Assembly (NCBI GenBank): GCA_023667055.1
Contig: JAMPAV010000002.1
Span: forward strand, 1 to 64,000
DNA length: 64,000 nucleotides
Direction: 5' to 3'
Source: Muribaculum sp.
GTDB lineage: Bacteria; Bacteroidota; Bacteroidia; Bacteroidales; Muribaculaceae
Part shown: positions 55,048-64,000 of the stretch, piece by piece
Layout: each line of letters opens with the position of its first letter
How positions within the stretch are numbered: the stretch's first letter is position 1
Notes under the pieces: generated by a model
Told to the model about the DNA's origin: nothing
What the model saw: the letters and a program-made list of their open reading frames with translations, nothing else
The model's database searches: none
Translations under genes and position numbers: made by a program

Positions 55048-55686
55048 TTATTTTTCTGTTGAAGAGCCTTCACCACCGGCAGCAGCCTTTGCGACGGCTT
55101 CTTTCTCAGCCTTGAGTTTCGCAGCCTTGGCAAGAGCCTCGGCTTTGATCTTGGCGAGTTGCTCAGGATCCATGGCCGGTTTCGGTTTCGGTTTGGAAGC
55201 AGCCTCAATCACTTGAGCATCGGTCTGCTCGGAATGAGCGTTTAGTTGAAGCACAAGTTTGTCACGTGTGAAGACAGCCTGTTCAAACTCATTTGAGAAC
55301 TCGAGTGCGTCTTGCGGACAGGTTGTGACACAAAGCATGCAGAATGTGCAGCTTCCTAAGTCGTAAAAGTACTTGTCAAGCACTTTTTTCTTCTTGCCGT
55401 CGGGGAGTTCCACCATCCTCGTCTTGAGATTGATGGTTCCATTAGGGCAATTCATCTGGCAAATACCGCACGCAATGCATTTGTTGTAAGGCGGATTTGC
55501 ATCATCGCCTATAAGCGTGAGCGCTGCGCGGAATCGGTCGGCGATTTTCAGCGTGGTATGGCGATTTTCCGGATATTGCTCAGTGATCTTGGGAGTGACC
55601 AACTCCTTTCCGGTCACAGCCATACCCTTCGCCAGGCTGCTTACGCCTTTGCCAATTGACGAAAAATATTCCTTAATACTACTCAT
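55048..55686 (-). CDS. nuoI: NADH-quinone oxidoreductase subunit I with lysine/alanine-rich tail
   Basis: The 212-residue ferredoxin-like subunit that carries two [4Fe-4S] clusters towards quinone: CIACGICQMNCP (about residues 70-81) and CTFCMLCVTTCP (about 114-125). The last ~45 residues are low-complexity, rich in lysine, alanine and glutamate (from about KPKPKPAMDPEQLAKI onward), probably a flexible or helical extension beyond the usual fold. It is the first nuo gene after the atp block, 55 bases beyond atpG. A peripheral arm made of NuoE/F/G is not encoded nearby. Confidence 0.95.
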   Translation of the reverse strand: MSSIKEYFSSIGKGVSSLAKGMAVTGKELVTPKITEQYPENRHTTLKIADRFRAALTLIGDDANPPYNKCIACGICQMNCPNGTINLKTRMVELPDGKKKKVLDKYFYDLGSCTFCMLCVTTCPQDALEFSNEFEQAVFTRDKLVLQLNAHSEQTDAQVIEAASKPKPKPAMDPEQLAKIKAEALAKAAKLKAEKEAVAKAAAGGEGSSTEK

Positions 55687-55714
55687 ATATTGTTTTGAAT
55701 TATTAGTTTTCTCC

Positions 55715-55733
55715 TTTACTCTTAACTCTTAAC
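55715..55733. repeat. Heptanucleotide array between atpG and nuoI
   Basis: Two to three tandem CTTAACT-type units in the 55-base gap at the junction of the atp and nuo genes. Confidence 0.6.
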
Positions 55734-55741
55734 CATTTACT

Positions 55742-56632
55742 TTATTTCTCCACCTGACCGCCGAGGATATCGAGAAGTTCGGTGGTGATGCTTTCCTGAC
55801 GCAGCTTGTTGTATTCGAGGTTGAGTTCCTCGAGGAGTTTCTTGGCGTTGTCGTTCGCACTCTGCATAGCCATCACGCGGGCAGCCTGTTCGGAAGCACG
55901 GTTTTGTATGGTGATTTCCTGCATGGTGCTAAGCACAAACATAGGAAGCACAGCGTTGAAAATGCTGTTGGCATCCGGTTCGAAAATATAGAGTTTGTTT
56001 GCCTCGACTTTGTCAGTCCCGGTCAGAAGGTTTTCCATTGTGAGAGGGAAGAGCTGTTCAAACTGCGGACGCTGGCGGCTCATGGAGAAATACTTCATGT
56101 ATCCTACTTTTACCAGGTCGTAATAGCCCGTAGAAAATTTATCGCGGAGTCCATGGGTGAGATCATTCACTTTCTCTGCCGGCATTTTGGAGTCAACGCC
56201 ATCCACACTTACAATGTGAATGTGTTGGTCGGCCACTTTGGCCACAGCTTTTGCCATTTTCTTTCCGACAGGGATGATGTCGATGTCGGTATTTTTGCCA
56301 TACTGGTCTCTCAGGGCATTGATGTCGGAGAGTATGGCCTTGAAAATATTGATATTGTATGCACCGCAGAGGCCATCGTCGCTACCATAAATCACAACTG
56401 CAATACGCTTCACATCCTTGCGGGGCTCAATGAGCGGACTGCTGAATTCAACACCCGACGACAGGATATGACCCATTATGGATTGAATCTGGTTGCGGTA
56501 AGGCACGAGCTGCTTGAGCGAAGCTTCGAATTTATGCACTTTGGCGGATGAGATCATTTTCATCGCGCCAGTGATTTTCTCGCTTGAAGCCACGGAGCCA
56601 ATGCGTGTTTTAAGTTCCCTTAGGGTTGCCAT
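55742..56632 (-). CDS. atpG: ATP synthase F1 gamma subunit
   Basis: Central-stalk subunit of F1 that rotates inside the catalytic hexamer. The 296-residue protein starts TLRELKTRIGSVASSEKITG with AMKMISSAKV, and ends in the long C-terminal helix MAMQSANDNAKKLLEELNL then YNKLRQESITTELLDILGG. Last gene of the atp block, 65 bases after atpA; a hairpin lies in that gap. Confidence 0.97.
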   Translation of the reverse strand: MATLRELKTRIGSVASSEKITGAMKMISSAKVHKFEASLKQLVPYRNQIQSIMGHILSSGVEFSSPLIEPRKDVKRIAVVIYGSDDGLCGAYNINIFKAILSDINALRDQYGKNTDIDIIPVGKKMAKAVAKVADQHIHIVSVDGVDSKMPAEKVNDLTHGLRDKFSTGYYDLVKVGYMKYFSMSRQRPQFEQLFPLTMENLLTGTDKVEANKLYIFEPDANSIFNAVLPMFVLSTMQEITIQNRASEQAARVMAMQSANDNAKKLLEELNLEYNKLRQESITTELLDILGGQVEK

Positions 56633-56655
56633 TTATTTATTTTTTTTTAGTTGGT

Positions 56656-56685
56656 GGCATACGTCGGTTTCATCCGGCGTATGCC
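56656..56685 (-). other. Hairpin between atpA and atpG
   Basis: An 8-bp stem (GGCATACG at 56656-56663, CGTATGCC at 56678-56685) with an inner CGG/CCG extension. No U-tract follows, so an mRNA-processing or stability role is more likely than termination. Confidence 0.5.
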
Positions 56686-56697
56686 TGTAATAAAGAG

Positions 56698-58275
56698 TTA
56701 TTTCTTATATCTTGAAGATATTTCAGCGGCGCATTCGCGGATCTTGGTCTGAACGTCGTCGGTCAGGTTGCCGGCCTTGATCTCGTCAAGCACCTCTTTG
56801 CGGTATTTGGCCTCGATGAGTTGGATGAACAGGGATTCAAACTCATGAACCTTTTCAATGGGCACATTTTCCATCAGACCATTCACACCACAATATATCA
56901 CAGCCACCTGGTTTTCGACAGGCCATGGTTTGTATTGCGGTTGGATGAGGAGCTGCTGGTTTTTACGGCCCTTGTCGATAACCTTAGCGGTCACAGGGTC
57001 GATGTCGCCACCAAACTTGGTGAAAGATTCAAGTTCGCGATACTGAGCCTGGTCGATTTTCAGCGTACCGGCCACCTTCTTCATAGGTTTGATCTGGGCA
57101 TTACCACCCACACGTGACACTGAGATACCCACGTTGACGGCGGGACGGATACCTTGGTTGAACAGAGCTGTCTCAAGGAAGATCTGTCCGTCGGTGATGG
57201 AGATTACATTGGTAGGAATGTAAGCCGACACGTCGCCCGCCTGGGTTTCAATGATAGGAAGCGCGGTGAGAGAACCGCCACCCTTTACGATAGGCTTCAG
57301 AACTTCCGGAAGGTCGTTCATGGTAGAGGCAACCTCCTGGTTGTCGATAATCTTGGCGGCACGTTCCAAAAGGCGGGAGTGCAGATAAAAGATATCACCG
57401 GGATAAGCCTCGCGTCCGGAGGGGCGCTTTAGGATAAGAGAAATCTCGCGGTATGCCACAGCTTGCTTGGAGAGGTCATCGTAAACGATGAGGGCATCGC
57501 GGCCGGTGTCGCGGATATACTCACCGATGGCCACACCGGCAAACGGAGCGTAGTAGCGCATCGCAGCGGAGTCGGAAGCAGTGGCAGCCACCACTACAGT
57601 GTAGTCCATTGCGCCATACTTTTTCAGGGTCTGCACCAAGGAAGCCACGGTGGAGGCCTTTTGGCCGATGGCAACATAGATACAGAACACAGGTTTGCCA
57701 TCAAGATAGTTTTGACGCTGGTTGATAATGGTGTCGATAGCAATGGCAGTCTTACCGATCTGGCGGTCGCCGATGATAAGCTCACGCTGACCGCGGCCAA
57801 TAGGAATCATGGAGTCGATGGCTTTTAGACCGGTCTGGAGCGGTTGCTTCACGGGCTGACGGAAGATAACTCCGGGAGCTTTTCTTTCGAGCGGCATACG
57901 AAGCAACTTTCCATCGATCGGACCGTTGCCGTCGATTGGTTCGCCGAGAATATTAATGACTCGACCGAAGAGACCTTCGCCGACCGGGATGGAGGCAATC
58001 TCACCCGTGCGACGAACCGTCATGTTTTCGGATATAGAATTGATATCATCGAGAAGCACAACACCTACGTTGCTCTCCTCAAGGTTGAGTGCCACACCCG
58101 TTGAGCCGTTTTCAAACTCCACGAGTTCGCTGGCCTTCACATTGTCGAGGCCATAGACGTGGGCCACGCCGTCGCCGACGCTAAGGACGGTGCCTACTTC
58201 CTCAAACTTGACCTGAGAACTTACGTTTTCAAGTTGTTGCTTAAGAATATCTGATATTTCGCTTGGGTTAAGCAT
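56698..58275 (-). CDS. atpA: ATP synthase F1 alpha subunit
   Basis: Non-catalytic nucleotide-binding subunit of F1, 525 residues. The P-loop is [14 protein letters not shown]; the signature [17 protein letters not shown] is near the C-terminal part. It begins 2 bases after atpH. Normal length and intact motifs. Confidence 0.98.
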   Translation of the reverse strand: MLNPSEISDILKQQLENVSSQVKFEEVGTVLSVGDGVAHVYGLDNVKASELVEFENGSTGVALNLEESNVGVVLLDDINSISENMTVRRTGEIASIPVGEGLFGRVINILGEPIDGNGPIDGKLLRMPLERKAPGVIFRQPVKQPLQTGLKAIDSMIPIGRGQRELIIGDRQIGKTAIAIDTIINQRQNYLDGKPVFCIYVAIGQKASTVASLVQTLKKYGAMDYTVVVAATASDSAAMRYYAPFAGVAIGEYIRDTGRDALIVYDDLSKQAVAYREISLILKRPSGREAYPGDIFYLHSRLLERAAKIIDNQEVASTMNDLPEVLKPIVKGGGSLTALPIIETQAGDVSAYIPTNVISITDGQIFLETALFNQGIRPAVNVGISVSRVGGNAQIKPMKKVAGTLKIDQAQYRELESFTKFGGDIDPVTAKVIDKGRKNQQLLIQPQYKPWPVENQVAVIYCGVNGLMENVPIEKVHEFESLFIQLIEAKYRKEVLDEIKAGNLTDDVQTKIRECAAEISSRYKK

Positions 58276-58277
58276 TG

Positions 58278-58823
58278 TTAATTGCTTCTTAAAAGGTTTA
58301 GACGTATTTGTTCGATCTCATTCTTGATCGAAGCATCAAGACGTTGGTCTTCCACATCAATCACAAACCCACCGATGAGTTCCGGATTGACAGAATAACT
58401 AAATTCGAGTTTCAGTGAGGGGTAAGCCTTGCTGACGATCTCGCGAATCTTGTGAAGTTGGTCTTCATCGAGTTTTGAGGCCGTGATAATCTTCACAATG
58501 GCAATGTTGTTTGCCTTTCGGTAAAGGTTGCAGTAGGCGAGAGCCATCATATAGGCATATTCGCTGCGTTCCCGGTTGAGTATTAGCTCTACAAATGAAC
58601 GATAGTCATCTTCTACGGATTCGCCGGCTGCTGTGATAAGCAGTTTGGCCTTATCCTCGCGTTTCACAAACGGATTGGAGAGCACCTTCTGGAGTTCAGG
58701 ATTTGCGGCAAAAGACTCTGTCAGGGTTTTCATCTCCTGATAAACTTCCTTAGTGTTGCCTTTCTCCTCAGCCAGTTTGTAAAGAGCTTTCGCATATCGC
58801 TGCGGTATCAGTCCTTCGCTCAT
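58278..58823 (-). CDS. atpH: ATP synthase F1 delta subunit
   Basis: Peripheral-stalk subunit that joins F1 to the b subunits; 181 residues. It has the family's opening [17 protein letters not shown] and a C-terminal [22 protein letters not shown] with the typical GG-(F/I)-x-(I/L). 4 bases after atpF. Confidence 0.95.
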   Translation of the reverse strand: MSEGLIPQRYAKALYKLAEEKGNTKEVYQEMKTLTESFAANPELQKVLSNPFVKREDKAKLLITAAGESVEDDYRSFVELILNRERSEYAYMMALAYCNLYRKANNIAIVKIITASKLDEDQLHKIREIVSKAYPSLKLEFSYSVNPELIGGFVIDVEDQRLDASIKNEIEQIRLNLLRSN

Positions 58824-58827
58824 TGTA

Positions 58828-59322
58828 TTAGTTTTTCTCTATTTCGTCCAACATCTTATTGACAAGTTGCTTCTGAGCGTCGTCGCTTTTAAGCTGGGTT
58901 CTGACCATCTTTTCAGCGATTTCGAGAGAGAACTTGCTGACTTCATTTCTGAACTGGAGTTCTGCTTCCTTGCGTGATTGCTCGATGGCAACTTTTGCAG
59001 CTTCCATCTCTTTGCGAGCCTCAAGCGAAGCCTCTTTCTTGGCCTCCTCGATGATCTGGCTCTTCATTTGGGCAGCCTCGCGCAACATTTCAGCCTGTTT
59101 GGCTTGAGCTTCTCCTATCACTTTTTGGGCGGACTCGCGGGCATGGTCAAGTTGGTCCTTGGCCTCCTTAGCGTATTCCACTCCCTTGTCGATAGCATCA
59201 GCACGCCCTTCCATCTGCTTGATGATCACAGGCCATCCCCATTTTGCGAGAATCAAAAAGAGGATGATGAATGCGACAAACATCCAGAATACCAGTCCAA
59301 ATTCGGGCGTGAATAATTCCAT
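58828..59322 (-). CDS. atpF: ATP synthase F0 b subunit
   Basis: Peripheral-stalk subunit of 164 residues: one N-terminal membrane helix (about residues 8-27, GLVFWMFVAFIILFLILAKW), then a long charged helix rich in alanine, glutamate and lysine that forms a coiled coil. Lies between atpE and atpH. Confidence 0.96.
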   Translation of the reverse strand: MELFTPEFGLVFWMFVAFIILFLILAKWGWPVIIKQMEGRADAIDKGVEYAKEAKDQLDHARESAQKVIGEAQAKQAEMLREAAQMKSQIIEEAKKEASLEARKEMEAAKVAIEQSRKEAELQFRNEVSKFSLEIAEKMVRTQLKSDDAQKQLVNKMLDEIEKN

Positions 59323-59354
59323 TCTTTTTAGAATTTAATCTTGACCGATGCTGA

Positions 59355-59603
<249 letters not shown>

Positions 59604-59647
59604 TTAATGTTATTGTTTTTTTGTTTTTATTTATTTTTCAAAAAGTT

Positions 59648-60889
59648 TCATGCCACATCCTCAGCATGTGCAGGATGCTCGTGATGATCCTCCACTGCCA
59701 TGGATATGAAGATTGTGGAAAGGAGAGTGAATACGTATGCCTGGATGAAGCTTACAAGCACATCAAGGGCAAGCATAAAGATGGAGAAAAGAAGCGAGAC
59801 CACTGTGGATGCACCTGCAGCGGCGGCACCAAATGCTGCAAAAATGAAAATGAGCAATGTCAGAGTGATCACAATCATGTGTCCGCCCATCATGTTGGCA
59901 AACAGACGGACGCAGAGTGCAGCCGGCTTGGTGAACATACCGAAGATTTCAATCACCTGCATGATGGGAAGCGGGCATTTCAACCAGATGGGTACATCAG
60001 GCCAGAATATCTCTTTCCAGTAATGTTTGTTGCCATTGACATTTGTGACAACAAATGTCATCACAGCAAGCACAAGTGTGATTGCGATGTTGCCGGTCAG
60101 GTTTGCGCCACCCGGGAATATCACTATCAGGCCGAGAAGGTTCATTATAAGGATGAAGAAGAAACACGTCAGCAGATAGGGGGCAAATTTCTGAGCCTTG
60201 TCGCCAAGAGTGCTTTTGATCACGCCTGTATAGATGAAATCGACACATAGTTCGAAGAATCCCATTCCCTTGCGTGGAGCCTTGTAGCCCTTCTTCTTGT
60301 AGAAGTTCACGAGACCCATCACCATCCATATCACCAAAGCTGCAGCTATGAAGAGAGCCAAAACATTTTTAGTAATGGAAAAGTCAATGCAGCGATATTC
60401 GCGCCAGAATTTGCCATCGATGTTTGTATATCCTGATGCCACATAGTGCTTGAGATCTGAATCCTTGGCCTGTGCTTCGATTGATTTTTGCTCATCGGCC
60501 GCAATAGGAAAGAGTTCAACCACCTTCCCTTCATGTTCACTTACGTGAGGAGTGTAGAAGCGATATGTCTTTCCGTCTTTGTTTACCTCGTAGATTACGG
60601 GTTCGGCCTCTTTCTTAGTCTTTCCGGTGGCATGGTCCTCCACCTCCTCAATTTCAGTCAATTTTGAGGAACTGAAGCAAAACCATTTGCCATCCTCAGC
60701 TCTGACAATAACGGGCAATGGGATACGATAAGTGTGGCTGAAAGGCACTTCCCAACCATAGCCGTCGCCGAGGTGGTGGAATATCGTTTCCTTCACATCA
60801 ACTCCACCTTCCTCTTCAGCGGCATTCATGCCGAAGGGGAATGCGATCATTGATATGAGAAGAAACAATATGGCTAATTTCTTGTTCAT
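59648..60889 (-). CDS. atpB: ATP synthase F0 a subunit
   Basis: Stator channel subunit, 413 residues from the chosen start at 60889 (MNKKLAILFLLISMIAFPFG), which opens a signal peptide and lies 8 bases after atpC. As in other Bacteroidetes the N-terminal ~190 residues form an extra periplasmic domain before the membrane core. The conserved arginine is in KPAALCVRLFANMMGGHMI and the last helices contain VLVSFIQAYVFTLLSTIFI. Confidence 0.95.
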   Translation of the reverse strand: MNKKLAILFLLISMIAFPFGMNAAEEEGGVDVKETIFHHLGDGYGWEVPFSHTYRIPLPVIVRAEDGKWFCFSSSKLTEIEEVEDHATGKTKKEAEPVIYEVNKDGKTYRFYTPHVSEHEGKVVELFPIAADEQKSIEAQAKDSDLKHYVASGYTNIDGKFWREYRCIDFSITKNVLALFIAAALVIWMVMGLVNFYKKKGYKAPRKGMGFFELCVDFIYTGVIKSTLGDKAQKFAPYLLTCFFFILIMNLLGLIVIFPGGANLTGNIAITLVLAVMTFVVTNVNGNKHYWKEIFWPDVPIWLKCPLPIMQVIEIFGMFTKPAALCVRLFANMMGGHMIVITLTLLIFIFAAFGAAAAGASTVVSLLFSIFMLALDVLVSFIQAYVFTLLSTIFISMAVEDHHEHPAHAEDVA

Positions 60890-60897
60890 GGCTTTAT

Positions 60898-61134
60898 TTA
60901 ATAAATGCATACCGAAACTACGTTATTTTCCACATCCGCGATTCCACCCTTGATGTCGAAATTCTTTTCCTCACCGGATGGGGTGCGATATGTGATGACA
61001 CCCTCATTAAGCACGGAAATCAGTGGGGCGTGATTTTTCAAGACAGTGAAGAGACCGAGTTGCCCCGGCAGAGTCACAGACTCAATCTCGCCATTGAATG
61101 CGATTTCCTGAGGGGATATTATTTCTAAAGTCAT
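60898..61134 (-). CDS. atpC: ATP synthase F1 epsilon subunit (short form)
   Basis: A 78-residue protein covering only the N-terminal beta-sandwich of the epsilon subunit (LEIISPQEIAFNGEIESVTL, then PGQLGLFTVLKNHAPLIS). The inhibitory C-terminal helical hairpin is absent, as in other Bacteroidetes, so it can link gamma to the c-ring but not act as the usual arm-type brake. 18 bases after atpD. Confidence 0.95.
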   Translation of the reverse strand: MTLEIISPQEIAFNGEIESVTLPGQLGLFTVLKNHAPLISVLNEGVITYRTPSGEEKNFDIKGGIADVENNVVSVCIY

Positions 61135-61152
61135 TGTCGCAGTGTGCTATTG

Positions 61153-62685
<1,533 letters not shown>

Positions 62686-62698
62686 TTATTATTTTGGT

Positions 62699-62728
62699 CC
62701 TTTAAGCCGGGTTCAGTCGGCTTAAAGG
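62699..62728 (-). other. Hairpin between nuoH and atpD
   Basis: An 11-bp stem (CCTTTAAGCCG at 62699-62709, complement at 62718-62728) with an 8-base loop, in the 137-base gap. It lacks an immediate U-tract, so it is not a clear terminator. No promoter with both boxes was found in the gap. Confidence 0.5.
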
Positions 62729-62752
62729 TTTAATTGTTTTCAAAAGCCAAGC

Positions 62753-62786
62753 CGTAACTCTTAACTCTTAACTCTTTACTCTTAAT
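62753..62786. repeat. Heptanucleotide array between nuoH and atpD
   Basis: Four to five CTTAACT-type units next to the nuoH stop codon, at the other junction between nuo and atp genes. Confidence 0.65.
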
Positions 62787-62789
62787 CAT

Positions 62790-63866
62790 TTAGAACACCC
62801 ATCCGAAAGCAACGCAAACTGCCATGAGCAGAAGGTTGGCCAGAGCGAAGGGCATCATGTATTTCCATTCAAATGCAAGAAGCTGGTCGATACGTACGCG
62901 TGGGAATGTCCACTTGAACCAGATGATGATGTAGCTGATGAAAAAGGCCTTGCCGAGGAACCATAAGATGCTCGGAATATAGTTCATCACATTGTTGAAA
63001 CCGTCCCATCCGGCGATGTGAAGCGGCATCCAGCCACCAAGGAACATAAGTGAAGCGATTCCACTCACGATAAACAGGTTGAGATATTCAGAGAGGTAGA
63101 ACATACCGAAACTGATACCTGAATACTCAGTGTGGAAACCTGCGGTAAGCTCATGTTCGGCTTCAGGAAGGTCGAACGGGCCACGGTTGGTCTCTGCTGT
63201 AGCAGCTATCAGATAGAGTACAAATGCAATGATAGCGGGTATGTGTCCCTGGAAAAGATACCAGCATTTGTCCTGTCCCCAGACGAGTTCATTAATATTC
63301 ATTGTGCCTGCAAGCAATACGATGGTCATGATGGCAAGACCCATAGAGATTTCATAGCTCACCATCTGGGCACCGCTTCGCATTGCGCCTACGAGAGAAT
63401 ACTTGTTGTTGGAAGCCCAGCCCGCGAGAAGGATACCGATCACGCCAAGACTTGATATGGCAAGGATAAAGAATATTCCTATATTATAGTTGATCATCTG
63501 AAGACCGCGTCCCCAAGGCAGACAAGCGAAGGTGATTACCGAGGCTGCCACCACAATGTAAGGCGCAAGCTTGAAGAGGAATTTGTCGGTGTCTTTCAAG
63601 GAGATTATTTCCTTAATGAGCATTTTTATGACATCGGCAAAAAGCTGGAGGAGACCCCAGGGACCAACACGCATCGGGCCGAGGCGACACTGGAAATAAG
63701 CGCAGAGTTTGCGTTCATAGAAAATGTAGAACATCGCCAGAACAGAATAGGCGGCGAGCAGGATTACACCAATCACGATGCATTCCACAAGGATTGCGGC
63801 CCATTCAGGCATACATCCTATCAAAAGGTCGTTGAACCAATTTGTGATTATACTAAAATCAAACAT
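62790..63866 (-). CDS. nuoH: NADH-quinone oxidoreductase subunit H
   Basis: A 358-residue membrane subunit that links the quinone site to the proton channels of complex I. Conserved blocks: FYERKLCAYFQCRLGPMRVG, then ETNRGPFDLPEAEHELTAGF with acidic residues of the E-channel, and IWFKWTFPRVRIDQLLAFEWK near the end. 20 bases downstream of nuoD and followed by atpD instead of nuoI. Confidence 0.97.
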   Translation of the reverse strand: MFDFSIITNWFNDLLIGCMPEWAAILVECIVIGVILLAAYSVLAMFYIFYERKLCAYFQCRLGPMRVGPWGLLQLFADVIKMLIKEIISLKDTDKFLFKLAPYIVVAASVITFACLPWGRGLQMINYNIGIFFILAISSLGVIGILLAGWASNNKYSLVGAMRSGAQMVSYEISMGLAIMTIVLLAGTMNINELVWGQDKCWYLFQGHIPAIIAFVLYLIAATAETNRGPFDLPEAEHELTAGFHTEYSGISFGMFYLSEYLNLFIVSGIASLMFLGGWMPLHIAGWDGFNNVMNYIPSILWFLGKAFFISYIIIWFKWTFPRVRIDQLLAFEWKYMMPFALANLLLMAVCVAFGWVF

Positions 63867-63886
63867 GTCGATTACAATTGAATTAG

Positions 63887-64000
63887 TTAGCGGTCAATGT
63901 CGGGAATCACAAAGTCGAGAGCTGCACCGATTGTGATGATGTCTGCAATCATGTGTCCTCTGCAGGTGAGATCCATCACGCCTACAAGATTGAAGCAGGG
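63887..64000 (-). CDS. nuoD: NADH-quinone oxidoreductase subunit D (or fused CD), 3' end only
   Basis: The last 37 codons of a gene cut by the window edge. The translation includes CFNLVGVMDLTCRGHMIADI and ends VIPDIDR, the C-terminus expected for the 49-kDa/NuoD subunit that forms the quinone pocket. In Bacteroidetes it is usually fused to NuoC; that part is outside the window. It is in line with nuoH, 20 bases downstream. Confidence 0.85.
   Translation of the reverse strand, partial: PCFNLVGVMDLTCRGHMIADIITIGAALDFVIPDIDR

Overview
The window looks like chromosome from a Bacteroidales bacterium, probably close to Muribaculaceae; the family is an inference. The evidence: promoters of the form TTTG-N19/20-TAnnTTTG recur before genes; there are BspA-type leucine-rich repeat proteins with short C-terminal sorting-like tails, a Bacteroidetes-type S9 peptidase, an RND pump with a lipoprotein adaptor, DUF3822 next to rsmD, and a complex I gene run of the type that lacks nuoE, nuoF and nuoG. 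No tRNA, rRNA or CRISPR array was seen.

Layout. 78-6850 (minus): L-rhamnose catabolism (rhaM, rhaB, rhaA, rhaT, with their own promoter at 4387-4420), preceded by a GH95 glycosidase. 6870-11809 (minus): a two-gene restriction-modification-like system, consisting of a GIY-YIG/helicase/adenine-methyltransferase fusion and a methyltransferase-like partner. 12004-13650: a FadL-type porin and a small membrane protein. 13870-19454: accessory region with an AAA ATPase, a frameshifted AAA/PD-(D/E)XK gene, a BspA-like gene with a ~350-nt structured RNA upstream, and palindromic and tandem repeats. 19479-21562: a four-helix-bundle protein, glycerate kinase and a DUF486 protein. 21631-27472 (minus): a tripartite RND efflux operon. 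27762-28799: L-asparaginase. 28897-33098: a second AAA/PD-(D/E)XK gene, a second BspA-like gene with a second copy of the structured RNA, and a solitary HicB-like protein. 33210-41057: S9 peptidase, ribBA, rsmD, DUF3822, MATE exporter, ispE. 41054-49005: accessory region with a REP-associated transposase (RAYT), a small LRR protein, two MG2/plug-type envelope proteins (one frameshifted), an EamA transporter and a PIN/XRE toxin-antitoxin-like operon. 49136-64000 (minus): bioenergetic genes in the order nuoD(partial)-nuoH-atpDCBEFHAG-nuoIJKLMN.

How the genes work together. The rhamnose genes cover uptake, mutarotation, isomerisation and phosphorylation, but the aldolase and a regulator are not in the window. 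The final block joins the proton-pumping half of a short complex I to a complete F-type ATP synthase: all eight atp genes lie between nuoH and nuoI.

The most interesting find is a pair of homologous, roughly 335-350-nt RNAs (18652-18999 and 32347-32680, minus strand). Each has its own Bacteroidetes promoter, several helices supported by compensatory changes between the two copies, including one joining segments about 240 nt (A) and 220 nt (B) apart, and a U-tract about 45 nt before the start codon of a BspA-like gene. Each lies in the same three-part arrangement: an AAA/PD-(D/E)XK gene converging on a BspA gene that is preceded by the RNA. I do not recognise this RNA as a known class. Other notable points are a REP palindrome inside the RAYT coding sequence, the atp genes inside the nuo cluster, two genes broken at poly-A tracts, and recurring heptanucleotide arrays.
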